Of a stretch of DNA of 64,000 nucleotides, positions 36,701-50,216 are shown piece after piece (the first letter of the stretch is position 1; each line of letters begins with the position of its first letter). This DNA comes from Sanderia malayensis (Eukaryota > Cnidaria > Scyphozoa > Semaeostomeae > Pelagiidae). The notes beneath the pieces are model-generated. The model did no database searches. It was not told the DNA's origin and saw nothing but the letters and a program-made list of their open reading frames with translations. The stretch covers positions 1 through 64,000 of the forward strand of contig RQOL01000383.1 of the NCBI GenBank assembly GCA_013076295.1. Direction: 5' to 3'. The position numbers were made by a program, and so were the translations under genes.

Positions 36701-39700
36701 TCATGACTTCCCACTTTTGATAACTTCCCACTTTCGGTGACTTCCCACTTTTGATGACTTCCCACTGTTCTTGTTTACCCACTTTTGATGACCTCATACG
36801 TTTCATGACTTCCCACCTTGGATGACTTCCACGTTAGGTGACTTCAAACTTTGGTAAGCTCTAAAGTTTTCTTCACTTCGTGCTTTTTTTTTACTTCCAA
36901 TTTTTTCTTCACTGCCCAGTTTTAATGACTTGCCACTTTTGCTTGATTTCCCACTTTTTCTTGACTGCCACTTTTTCTTGACTTCCACATTTATGACTTC
37001 CACTTTCGGTGACTTCCCACTTTTGATAACTTCCCACTTTCGGTGACTTCCCACTTTTGATGACTTCCACTTTTCTTGTTTTCCACTTTTGATGACCTCC
37101 TACGTTTCATGACTTCCCACTTTTGATGACTTCCACGTTAGTGACTTCAAACAATGGTAAGTTCCAAAGTTTTTTCACTTCCCACTTTTGTTGACTTTCC
37201 ATTTTTTTCTGACTTCACACGTTCGATGACTTCCAACTTTTAACGACTTCCCACTTATTCTTGGCTTCCCACTTTTTCTTGACTTCCCACTTTTGATGAT
37301 TTCAACTTTTTTATGACTTTCTACTCTATCTTGACTTTCCACTTTTTCTTGACTTCCCATCTTCTCTTGACTGCCCAGTTTTAATGACTTCCCACTTTTT
37401 CTTGTTTTCCCACATTTGACTACTTCCCACTTTTCATGACTTCCCACTTTTGATAACTTCCCACTGTCGGTGACTTCCCACTTTTGATGACTTCCCACTT
37501 TTTCTTGTTTTCCAACTTTTGATGACCTCCCTCTTTTCATGACTTCCCACTTTTGATGATTTCCACGATAGGTGTCTTCAAACTTTGGTAACTTCCAAAG
37601 TTTTCTTCACTTCCCACTTTTTCTTGACTTCCCATTTTTTCTTCACTGCCCACTTTTAAAGAGTTCCACTTTTTCTTGATTTCCCACTTTTTCTTCACTT
37701 CCCACTTTTTCTAGACTTCCCACTTTTGATGACTTCCCATTTTTTCTTGACTTTCCAGTTTATCTTGACTTCCCACTTTTTCTTGACTTCCCATCTTCTG
37801 TTGACTGCCCACTTATAAGGACTTCCATTTTTCTTGATTTCCCACTTTGGATGACTTCCCACTTTCGGTGACTTCCCACTTTTGATGTCTTCCCACTTGT
37901 TCTTGACTTCCACTTTTTCTTTACTTCTCATCTTCTCTTGACTGCCCAGTTTTAATGACTTCCCCCTTTTTCTTGATATCCGACTTTTTCTTCACTTCCC
38001 ACGTTTTCTTGATTTCCCACTTTTCTTCACTTCCACTTTTTCTGGACTTCCCACTTTGTTGACTTCCCACTTTTTCTTGACTTTCCAGTTTATCTTGACT
38101 TCCCACTTTTTCTTGACTTCCCATCTTCTCTTGACTGCCCAGTTTTAACGACTTCCCACTTTTTCTTCACTTCCCACTTTTTCTTACTTCCCACCTTCTC
38201 TTGACTGCCCAGTTTTAGTGACTTGCCACTTTTGCTTGATTTCCCATTTTTTCCTGACTGCCCACTTTTTCTTGACTTCCCACATTTGATGACTTCCCAC
38301 TTTCGGTGACTTCCCACTCTTGATGACTTCCCATTTTTCTTGACTTTCCACTTTTTCTTTACTTCTCATTTTCTCTTGACTGCCCAGTTTTAATGACTTC
38401 CCACTTTTTTTGATTTCCCACTTTTTGTTCACTTCCCAATTTTTCTTGACTTCGCACTTTTGATGACTTCCCACGTTTCCTTGACTTTCCACTTTATCTT
38501 TACTTGCCCCTTTTCTTTATTTCCCACTTTGATGATTCCCATTTTTGGTGACTTCCCACTTTTTCTTGAAATCCCATATTTGTTGATTTCCCAATTTGTA
38601 TGAGTTCCCACTTTTTCTTGACTTCCCACATTTGCTGACTTTCCACTTTTCTTGACTTCCCAGTTTTCATGACTTCCCACTTTGATAACTTCCCACTTTC
38701 GGTGACTTCCCACTTTTGATGACTTCCCACTTTTTCTTGTTTTCCCACTTTTGATGACCTCCTACGCTTCATGACTTCCCACTTTTGATGACTTCCACGT
38801 TAGGTGACTTCAAACATTGGTAAGTTCCAAAGTTTCTTCACTTCCCACTTTTTTTTTACTTCAAACTTTTTCTTCACTGCCCACTTTTAAGGACTTCCAT
38901 TTTTTCTTGATTTCCCTCTTTTGATGACTTCCCACTTTCGGTGACTTCCCACTTTTGATGACTTCCCACTTGTTCTTGACTTTCCATATTCTCTTTACTT
39001 CTCATCTTCTCTTGACTGCCCAGTTTTAATGACTTCCCCCTTTTTCTTGATTTCCCACTTTTTCTTCACTTCCCACTTTTTCTTGACTTCCCACTTTGAT
39101 GACTTCACACGTTTCCTTGACTTTCCACTTTATCTTTACTTGCCCCTTTTTTTTTATTTCCCACTTTTGATGATTCCATTTTTGGTGATTTCCCACTTTT
39201 ATGAGTTCCTACTTTTTCTTGACTTCCCACATTTGCTAACTTTCCACTTTTCATGACTTTCCAGTTTTCATGACTTCCCACTTTTGATAACTTCCCATTT
39301 TCGGGGACTTCCACTTTTGATGACTTCCCACTTTTTTATGTTTCCACTTTTGATGACCTCCTACGTTTCATGACTTCCAACTTTTGATGACTTCCACGTT
39401 AGGTGACTTCAAACATTGGTAAGTTCCAAAGTTCTCTTCACTTCCCACTTCTTTTTGACTTCCAATTTTTTTTTCACTGCCAACTTTTAAGGACTTCCCA
39501 TCTTTTCTTGATTTGCCACTTTTGATGACTTCCCACTTTCGGTGACTTCCCACTTTTGATGACTTCCCACTTTTTCTTGACTTTCCACTTTTTTTTACTT
39601 CTCATCTTCTCTTGACTGCCCAGTTTTAATGACTTCTCACTTTTTCTTGATTTCCCACTTTTTCTTCACTTCCCACATTTTCTTGACTTCCCACTTTTGA

Positions 39701-40041
39701 TGACTTCGCACGTTTCCTTGACTTTCCACTTTATCTTTACTTGCCCCTTTTTATTTATTTCCCACTTTTTATGATTCTCATTTTTGGTGACTTCCAAATT
39801 TTTCTTGAAATCCCATTTTTGGTGATTTCCCACTTTTTATAAGTTCCCACTTTTTCTTCACTTCCCATGTTCTCTTGACTGCCCAGTTTTAATGACTTCC
39901 TACATTTACTTGGTTTCCCACTTTTTCTTGACTTCCCACTTTTTCTTGACTTCCCACGTTCGATGACTTCCAACTTTTGATGACTTCCCACTTATTCTTG
40001 GCTTCCCATTTTCTCTTCACCGCCCACTTTAATGACTTCCA
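36087..40041. repeat. Long duplicated segment of about 4 kb, copy 2
   Basis: This is the partner of 24566-28545, with the same variants in the same order. The first third has many one-base losses in C and T runs relative to copy 1; the rest is close to identical. Confidence 0.82.
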
Positions 40042-40386
40042 ACTTTTTCTTGACTGCCCACTTTTTCTTGAATTCCCACATTTGATGACTTCCCACTTTC
40101 GGTGACTTCCCACTTGTGATGATTTCCCACTTTTTCTTGACTTTCCACTTTTTCTTCACTTCTGATTTTCTCTTGACTGCCCAGTTTTAATGACTTCCCA
40201 CTTTTTCTTGATTTCCCACTTTTTCTTCACTTCCCACTTTTTCTTGACTCCCACTTTTGATGATTCCCATTTTTGGTGACTTCCCACTTTTTATGAGTTA
40301 CTTCTTCTTGACTTCCCACATTTGCTGACTTTCCACTTTTGATGACTTCCCACTTTTCTTGTTTTTGATGACCTCTGACACTTTTG

Positions 40387-41897
40387 ATGACCTCCTACGT
40401 TTCATGACTTCCCACTTTTGATGACTTCCACGTTAGGTGACTTCAAACATTGGTAAGTTCCAAAGTTTTCTTCACTTCCCACTTTTTGTTGACTTTCCAT
40501 TTTTTTCTGACTTCCCACGTTCGATGACTTCCAACTTTTAATGACTTCCCACTTATTCTTGGCTTCCCACTTTTTCTTGACTTCCCACTTTTGATGATTT
40601 TCAACTTTTTTATGACTTTCTACTCTATCTTGAATTTCCACTTTTTCTTGACTTCCCATGTTCTCTTGACTGCCAAGTTTTAATGACTTCCCACTTTTTC
40701 TTGTTTTCCCACTTTTGATTACTTCGCACTTTTCATGACTTCCCACTTTTGATAACTTCCACTTTCGGTGACTTCCCACTTTTGATGACTTCCCACTTTT
40801 TCTTGTTTTCCAACTTTTGATGACCTCCCTCTTTTCATGACTTCCCACTTTTGATGATTTCCACGATTGGTGTCTTCAAACTTTGGTAACTTCTAAAGTT
40901 TTCTTCACTTCCCACTTTTTCTTGACTTCCCATTTTTTCTTCACTGCCCACATTTAAAGAGTTCCCACTTTTTCTTGATTTCCCACTTTTTCTTCACTTC
41001 CAACTTTTTCTAGACTTCCCACTTTTGATGACTTCCCACTTTTTCTTGACTTTCCAGTTTATCTTGACTTCCCACTTTTTCTTGACTTCCCATTTTCTCT
41101 TGACTGCCCAGTTTTAACGACTTCCCACTTTTTCGTCACTTCCAGCTTTTTCTTCACTTCCCATGTTCTCTTGACTGCCCAGTTTTAATGACTTCCTACA
41201 TTTGCTTGTTTTCCCACTTTTTCTTGACTTCCCACTTTTTCTTGACTTCCCACGTTCGATGACTTCCAACTTTTGATGACTTCCCACTTTTTCTTGAAAT
41301 CCCATTTTTTGTGACTTCCCACTTTTCATGAGTTCCCACTCTTTGTTCACTACCCACTTTTTCTCTACTTCCCATCTTCTCTTGACTGCCCAGTTTTAAT
41401 GACTTCCAATTTTTGCTTGATTTCCCACTTTTTCTTGACTTCCCACTTTTTCTTGACTTCCCACTTTTGATGATTTTCAACTTTTTCTTGACTTTCTACT
41501 CTTTCCTCACTTTCCACTTTTTCTTACTTCCCATCTTCTCTTGACTTCCCAGTTTTAATGACTTCCCACTTTTTCTTGTTTTCCCACTTTTTCTTGACTT
41601 CCCACTTTTTCTAGATTTCCCACTTTTGATGACTTCCCACTTTTTCTTGACTTTCCACTTTATTTTGACTTCCCACTTTTTCTTGACTTCCCATCTTCTC
41701 TTGACTGCCCAGTTTTAACGACTTCCCACTTTTTCTTCACTTCCCACTTTTTCTTGACTTCCCACATTTGATGACTTCCCACTTTTCATGACCTCCCACT
41801 TTCAGTGACTTCCCACTTTTGACGACTTCCCACGTTTTCTTGTTTTCCCACTTTTGATGACTTCCCACTTTTCATGACTTCCCACTTTTGATGATTT
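40387..41897. repeat. Duplicated segment of about 1.5 kb, copy 2
   Basis: This is the partner of 30405-31984 and is cleaner in homopolymer length. It lacks about 70 bp carrying the CTTATTCTTGGCTTCCC block. Confidence 0.75.
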
Positions 41898-44800
41898 CCA
41901 CGTTAGGTGACTTCAAACTTTGGTAACTTCCAAAGTTTTCTTCACTTCCCACTTTTTCTTGACTTCCCATTTTTCTTCACTGCCCACTATTAAAGAGTTC
42001 CCACTTTTTCTTGATTTCCCACTTTTTCTTCACTTCCCACTTTTTCTTGACTTCCCACTTTTCCTTGACTTCCCACATTTGATGACTTCCCACTTTTTCT
42101 TGACTTCCCACATTTGATGACTTCCCACTTTTCATGACCTCCCACTTTCAGTGACTTCCCACTTTTGACGACTTCCCACGTTTTCTTGTTTTCCCACTTT
42201 TGATGACTTCCCACTTTTCATGACTTCCCACTTTTGATGAATTCCACGTTAGGTGACTTCAAACTTTGGTAACTTCCAAAGTTTTCTTCACTTCCCACTT
42301 TTCTTGACTTCCCATTTTTCTTCACTGCCCACTATTAAAAGAGTTCCCACTTTTCTTGATTTCCCACTTTTTCTTCACTTCCCACTTTTTCTTGACTTCC
42401 CACTTTTCCTTGACTTCCCACATTTGATGACTTCCCACTTTTTCTTGACTTCCCACTTTTCCTTGACTTCCCACATTTGATGACTTCCCACTTTTCATGA
42501 CCTCCCACTTTTCATGACTTCCCACTTTCAGTGACTTCCCACTTTTGATGACTTCCCACGTTTTCTTGTTTTCCCACTTTTGATCACTTCCCACTTTTCA
42601 TGACTTCCCACTTTTGATGACTTCCCACTTTTCGTGACTCCCCACTTTTTCTTGACTTCCCACATTTGCTGACTTTCCACTTTTCAGGATGTCCCAGTTT
42701 TCATGACTTCCCACTTTTGATAACTTCCCACTTTCGGTGACTTCCCACTATTGATGACTTCCAACTGTTTCTTGTTTTCCCACTTTTGATGACCTCATAC
42801 GTTTCATGACTTCCCACCTTGGATGACTTCCAGGTTAGGTGACTTGAAACTTTGGTAAGTTCCAAAGTTTTCTTCACTTCGCGCCTTTTTTTTTACTTCC
42901 AATTTTTTCTTCACTGCCCAGTTTTAATGACTTGCCACTTTCGGTGACTTCCCACTTTTGATGACTTCCCACTTTTGATGACTTCCCACTTTTTCTTCCT
43001 TTCCCACTTTTGATGACCTCCCACTTTTCATGACTTCCCACTTTTGATGATTTCCACGTTAGGTGACTTCAAACTTTGGTAACTTCCAAAGTTTTCTTCA
43101 CTTCCCACTTTTTCTTGACTTCCCATTTTTTCTTCACTGCCCACTATTGAAGAGTTCCCACTTTTTCTTGATTTCCCACTTTTTCTTCACTTCCCACCTT
43201 CTCTTGACTGCCCAGTTTTAATGACTTTCCTCTTTTTTTGATTTCCACTTTTTCTTGACTTCCCACTTTTTCTTGACTTCCCACTTTTGATGATTTTCAA
43301 CTTTTGATGGCTTCCCATTTCTTCTTGACTTTCCATTTTTCTTGACTTCCCAAATTTGATGACTTCCCACTGTTCTTGATTTCCCACTTTTTTTTAATTT
43401 CCCATTTTTTCTTCACTTCCCACTTTTTCTTGACTTTTCATGACTTCCCACTTTTGATGACTTTCCACGTTTCCTTGACTTTCCACTTTATCTTTACTTG
43501 CCCCTTTTTCTTTATTTCCCACTTTAATGACTTCCAACTTTTGATGACTTCCCACTTTTTCTTGAAATCCCATTTTTTGTCACTTCTGACTTTTCATGAG
43601 TTCCCACTCTTTGTTCACTACCCACTTTTTCTCTACTTCCCATCTCCTCTTGACTGCCCAGTTTTAATGACTTCCAACTTTTGCTTGATTTCCCACTTTT
43701 TCTTGACTTCCCACTTTTTCTTCACTTCCCACTTTGATGATTTTCAACTTTTTCTTGACTTTCTACTCTATCTTGACTTCCCACTTTTCATGACTTCCCA
43801 CTTTTGATAACTTCCCACTTTCGGCGACTTCCCACTTTTGATGACTTCCCACTTTTTCTTGTTTCCCACTTTTGGTGACTTCCCACTTTTCATGACTTCC
43901 CACTTTTTCTTGACTTCCCAGGTTTGATGACTTCCAACTTTTGATGACTTTCCACTTTTTTTTTATTTCCCACTTTTGGTGACTTCCGGCTTTTTTTGAC
44001 TTCCCACTTATTCTTGGCTACCCATTTTTTATCGCTGCCCACTTTAATGACTTCCAACGTTTGATGACTTCCCTCTTTTTCTTGAAATCCCATTTTTTGT
44101 GATTTCCCCCTTTTCATTGAGTTCCCACGTTTCTTCACTTCAAATTTTTTCTTTACTTCCCATTTTCTCTTGACTGCCAAGTTTTTATGACTTCCCACTT
44201 TTGCTTGATTTCCCACTTTTCATGACTTCCCACTTTTTCTTTACTTCCCACTTTTGATGATTCCCATTTTTCGTGACTTCCCACTTTTTCTTGACTTCCC
44301 ACTTTTGATGATTTCCAACTTTTGATTGTTTCCCACTTTTTCTTGACCTCCCATCTTCTCTTGACTGCCCAGTTTTAATGACTTCCCAGTTTTTTCTGAC
44401 TTCCCATTTTTGATGACTTCCAACTTTTGATGACTTTCCACTTTTCCTTGATTTCTCACCTTTGGTGACTTCCCACTTTTCATGTCTTCCCACTTTTTTT
44501 TCACTTTCCACTTTTTCTTGACTTCCCACTTTTGATAATTTTCAACTTTTGATTATTTTCCATTTTTTCTTCACTTCCCACATTTGACGACTTCCCACTT
44601 TTCATGACTTCCCACTTTTTCTTCACTTTCCACCTTTAATGACTTCCAATTTTTGATGACTTTCCACTTTTTCTTGATTTCCCACTTTTGGTGACTTCCC
44701 ACTTTTCATGACTTCCCACTTTTTCTTCACTTCCCACTTTTTCTTGACTTCCCATCTTTTCTTGACTGCCCAGTTTTAATTCCTGCCCACTTTTCTTAAT

Positions 44801-47625
44801 CTCCCACTTTTTCCTGACTTCCCACTTATTCTTGACTTCCCACTTTTGATAATTTTCAACTTTTGATTGTTTCCCACTTTTTCTTGACTTCCCATCTTCT
44901 CTTGACTGCCCAGTTTTAATACTTCCCAGTTTTTTCTGACTTCCCATTTTTGATGACTTCCAACTTTTGATGACTTTCCACTTTTCCTTGATTTCTCACC
45001 TTTGGTGACTTCCCACTTTTCATGTCTTCCCACTTTTTTTTCACTTCCCACTTTTTCTGGACTTCCCATCTTTTCTGGACTGCCCAATTTTAATTCCTGC
45101 CCACTTTTCTTAATCTCCCACTTTTTCCTGACTTCCCACTTTTTCTTGACTTCCCACTTTTGATAATTTTCAACTTTTGATTGTTTCCCGTTTTTTCTTC
45201 ACTTCCCACATTTGACGACTTCCCACTTTTCATGACTTCCCACTTTTTCTTCACTTTCCACTTTTAATGACTTCCAAGTTTTGATGACTTTCCACTTTTT
45301 CTTGATTTCCCACTTTTGGTGACTTCCCACTTTTCATGACTTCCCACTTTTTATGTTTTCCCACTTTTCATGACTTCCCACTTTTCATGACCTCCCACTT
45401 TTGATGATTTTCAACTTTTGATGGTTTCCCATTTTTCCTGACTTCCCATTTTTTCTTCACTTCCCACATTTGATGACTTCTCACACTTAATGACTTCCCA
45501 GTTTTCATGACTTCCCACTTTTCATGACTTCCCACTTTTTCTTGACTTCCCACTTTTCATGACTTCCCACTTTTTCTTGACTTCCCACATTTCATGACTT
45601 CCAATTTTTGATGACTTTCCACTTTTTCTTGATTTCCCACTTTTCATGACTTCCCAATTTTCATGACTTCCCACTTCTTCTTGACTTCCCACATTCAATG
45701 ACTTCCCACTTTTCATGACTTCCCACTTTTTCTTGATTTCCCACCTTTGATGACTTCCAACTTTTGATGACTTTCCACTTTTTCTTGATTTCCCACTTTT
45801 GGTGACTTCCCACTTTTCATGACTTCCCACTTCTTCTTGACTCCCCAATTTTTCTTGACTTCCCACTTTTTCTTGACTTCCCACTTTTTCTTGACTTCCC
45901 ACATTCAATGACTTCCCACTTTTCATGACTTCCCATTTTTCCTGACTTCCCACTTTTGATGACTTCCAATTTTTGATGACTTTCCACCTTTTCTTGATTT
46001 CCCATTTTTGGTGACTTCCAACTCTTCATGACTTTCCACTTTTTCTTTACTTCCCACTTTTTCTTGACTTCCCATTTTCTCTTGACTGCCCAGTTTTAAT
46101 GCCTTCCCACTTTTTCTTAATATCCCACTTTTTTTGACCTCCCACTTTTTCTTGACTTCCCACTTTTTCTTGACTTCCCACTTTTTCTTGACTTCCCACA
46201 TTTATTGACTTCCCACTTTTCATGACTTCCCATCTTTTCCTGACTTCCCAAATTTGATGACCTCCAGCTTTCGATGACTTGCCACTTATTCTTGGCTACC
46301 CATTTTTTCTTCGCTGCCCACTTTGATGACTTCCAGCTTTTGATCACTTCCCACTTTTTCTTCAAATCCCCTTTTTTGTGACTTCCCACTTTTCATGAAT
46401 TCCCCCGTTTTCTTCACTTCCTACTTTTTCTTCACTTCCCACTTTTTCTTGACTTCCCATTTTTTTTGACTTCCCACATTTAATGACTTCCCAGTTTTCA
46501 TGACTTCCCACTTTTCATGACATCCCACTTTTTCTTGACTTTCCACTTTTGATGACTTCCAACTTTTGAAGACTTTCCACTTTTTGTTGATTTCCCACCT
46601 TTGGTGACTTCCCACTTTTCATGACTTCTCACTTTTCCTTCACTTCCCGCTTTTTCTTGACTTCCCATCTTCTCTTGACTGCCCAGTTTTAATGCCTTCC
46701 CACTTTTCCTTAATCTCCCACTTTTTCTTGACTTCGCATATTTTCTTGACTTCCCCCTTTTTCTTGACTTCCCACATTTAATGACTTCCCTGTTTTCATG
46801 ACTTCCCACTTTTCATGACTTCCCACTTCTTCCTGACTCCCCACTTTTTCTTGACTTCCCCCTTTTTCTTGACTTCCCACATTTAATGACTTCCCTGTTT
46901 TCATGACTTCCCACTTTTCATGACTTCCCACTTCTTCCTGACTCCCCACTTTTTCCTGACTTCCCACTTTTTCTTGACTCCCCACTTTTTCCTGACTTCC
47001 CACATTTAATGACTTCCCACTTTTCATGACTTCCCACTTTTTCTTGACTTCCAACTTTTGATGATTTCCAATTTTTGATGACTTTACACTTTTTCTTGAT
47101 TTCCCACTTTTTATGACTTCCCACTTTTCATGACGTCCCACTTTTTCTTGACTTCCCACTTTTTCTTGACTTCACATCTTCTCTTGACTGCCCAGTTTTA
47201 ATGCCTATCCACCTTTTCTTGACTTCCCACTTTTTCTTGACTTCCCAGGTTTGACGACTCCCAACATTTAATGACTTTCCACTTTTTTTTTTTTTCCCAC
47301 TTTTGGTGACTTCCGGCTTTTGTTGACTTCCCACTTATTCTTGGCTACACATTTTTTCTTCGCTGCCCACTTTAATGACTTCCAACTTTTGATGACTTCC
47401 CTCTTTTTCTTGAAATCCCATTTTTTGTGATTTCCCACTTTTCATGAGTTCCCACGTTTTCTTCACTTCAAATTTTTTCTTTACTTCCCATTTTCTCTTT
47501 ACTGCCCAGTTTTAATGACTTCCCATTTTTGCTTGATTTCCCACTTTTCATGACTTCCCATTTTTTCTTTACTTCCCACTTTTGATGATTCCCATTTTTG
47601 GTGACTTCTCACTTTTTCTTGACTT

Positions 47626-49815
47626 CCCATTTTTTCTTCACTTCCCACATTTGATGACTTCCCACTTTTCATGACTTTCCACTTTTTCTTGATTTCCCAC
47701 TTTTGTTGACTTCCCGCTTTTCATGACTTGCCACTTTTTCTTGACTTCCCATCTTCTCTTGACTCCCCAGTTTTAATGACTTCCCAGTTTTTTCTGACTT
47801 CCCACTTTGATGACTTCCAACTTTTGATGACTTTCCACTTCTCCTTGATTTCTCACCTTTGGTGACTTCCCACTTTTCATGTCTTCCCACTTTTTTTTTC
47901 ACTTCCCACTTTTTTTTGACTTCCCATCTTTTCTTGACTGCCCAGTTTTAATTCCTCCCACTTTTTTAATCTCCCACTTTTTCCTGACTTCCCACTTTTT
48001 CTTGACTTCCCACTTTTGATAATTTTCAACTTTTGATTGTTTCCCATTTTTTCTTGACTTCCCACATTGGACGACTTTCCACTTTTCATGAACTTCCCAC
48101 TTTTTCTTGAGTTTCCACTTTTAATGACTTCCAATTTTTGATTACTTTCCACTTTTTCTTGATTTCCCACTTTTGGTGACTTCCCACTTTTCATGACTTC
48201 CCACTTTTTCTTGACTTCCCACTTTTGATGACTTCCAACTTTGATGACGTTCAACTTTTTTTTAATTTCCCACCTTTGGTGACTTCCCACTTTTCATGAC
48301 TTCCCACCTTTTCCTTCTCTTCCCGTTTTTCTTGACTTCCCATCTTCTCTTGACTGCCCAGTTTTAATACTTCCCACTTTTTCCTAATCCTCCACTTTTT
48401 CTTGATTTCCCACTTTTTCTTGACGTCCCACTTTTTCTTGACTTCCCACATTTAATGACTTCCCAGTTTTCATGACTTCCCACATTTAATGACTTCCCAG
48501 TTTTCATGACTTCCCACTTTTCATGACTTCCCACTTTTTCTTGACTTCCATTTTCATGACTTCCCACTTTTCATGACTTCCCATTTTTTCTTGACTTCCC
48601 AGTTTTGATGACTTCCAACTTTTCATACTTTCCACTTTTTTTGATTTCCCATTTTTGTGCCTTCCGCTTTTGCTGACTTCCCACTTATTCTTGGCTACCC
48701 ATTTTTTTCTTCGCTGCCCACTTTAATGACTTTCAACTTTTGATCACTTCCTCTTTTTCTTGAATCCCATTTTCTGTGACTTCCCACTTTTCATGACTTC
48801 CCAGTTTTCATGACTTCACACTTTTCATGACTTCCCACTTTTGATAATTTTCAACTTTGATTGTTTCCCATCTTTTCTTGACCTCCCATTATTTCTTCAC
48901 TTCCCACATTTGATGACTTCCCACTTTTCATGACTTCCCACTTTTTCTTGACTTCCCACTTTTGATGACTTCCACTTTTTGATGACTTTCCACTTTTTCT
49001 TGATTTCCCATTTTTGGTGACTTCCCACTTTTCATGACCTCCCACTTTTCTTCACTTACCACTCTTTCTTCACTTCCCACTTTTTCTTGACTTCCCATTT
49101 TTTTTGACTTCCCACATTTAATGACTTCCCAGTTTTCATGACTTCCCACTTTTCATGACTTCCCACCTTTTCTTGACTTCCCACTTTTGATGACTTCCAA
49201 CCTTTGATGACTTTCCACTTTTTCTTGATTTCCCACTTTTGGTGACTTCCCACTTTTCATGACTTCCCACTTCTTCTTGACTCCCCACTTTTTCTTGACT
49301 TCCCACTTTTTCTTGACCTCCCACTTTTCTTGACTTCCCACATTTATTGACTTCCCACTTTTCATGACTTCCCACTTCTTCTTGACTCCCCAATTTTTCT
49401 TGACTTCCCACTTTTTCTTGACTTCCCACTTTTTCTTGACTTCCACATTCAATGACTTCCCACTTTTCATGAATTCCCACGTTTTCTTCACTCCCTACTT
49501 TTTCTTCACTTCCCACTTTTTCTTGACTTCCCATTTTTTTTGACTTCCCACATTTAATGACTTCCCAGTTTTCATGACTTCCCACTTCTCATGACATCCC
49601 ATTTTTTCTTGACTTTCCACTTTTGATGACTTCCAACTTTTGATGACTTCCCTGTTTTCATGACTTCCCTGTTTTCATGACTTCCCATATTTCATGACAT
49701 CCCACTTTTTCTTCATTTCCCACCTTCGGTGACTTCCCACTTTTCATGACTTCTCACTTTTCCTTCACTTCCGCTTTTTCTTGACTTCCCATCTGCTCTT
49801 GACTTCCCAGTTTTA
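47626..49815. repeat. Duplicated segment of about 2.2 kb, copy 1 (right domain)
   Basis: This segment matches 50217-52320 at an offset of about 2.6 kb. Private variants shared by both copies include CTTTTGTTGACTTCCCGC, CACATTGGACGACTTTCC, TTTTTCCTAATCCTCCAC, CTTGACGTCCCAC, CTTACCACTCTTTCTTC and CATCTGCTCTTGACTTCCC. Copy 1 has extra units around 49.46-49.53 kb that copy 2 lacks. Confidence 0.78.
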
Positions 49816-50216
49816 ATGACTTCCCACTTTTGCTTGATTTCCCACTTTTCATGACTTCCCACTTTTTCGTTACTTCCCACTTTTGATGATTCCCATTTTT
49901 CGTGACTTCCCACTTTTTCTTGACTTCCCACTTTTGATGACTTCCACGTTAGGTGACTTCAAACTTTGGTAACTTCCAGAGTTTTCTTCACTTCCCACCT
50001 TTTCTTGACTTTCCACTTTTTCTTTACTCCCCTTCTTCTCTTGACTGCCCACTTTTAATGACTTCCCACTTTTTTATGTTTTCCCACTTTTGATGACTTC
50101 CCACTTTTCATGAGTTCCCACTTTTTCATGTTTTCCCACTTTTGATGACTTCCCACTTTTCATGACTTCCCACTTTTGATGATTTTCAACTTTTGATAGT
50201 TTCCCATTTTTTCTTG

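Larger units (their letters stand above)
5137..44000. repeat. Left domain of the minisatellite array, rich in hairpin markers
   Basis: This domain is marked by about 46 copies of a diverged block CAC-GTT/GAT-AGGTG(A/T)CTTCAAAC, at about 5.2, 5.7, 6.3, 8.5, 9.1, 10.3, 10.8, 11.4, 12.0, 13.9, 14.6, 15.3, 16.5, 17.4, 18.3, 18.9, 19.5, 21.4, 22.0, 22.5, 23.1, 23.6, 24.4, 25.3, 25.6, 26.1, 27.3, 27.9, 30.4, 30.9, 32.0, 32.6, 32.8, 34.5, 35.1, 36.8, 37.1, 37.6, 38.8, 39.4, 40.4, 40.9, 41.9, 42.2, 42.8 and 43.1 kb. A second diagnostic is CTTATTCTTGGCTTCCC followed by a CACCGCCCAC variant. The border with the right domain near 44 kb is gradual, so the end coordinate is approximate. Confidence 0.75.
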
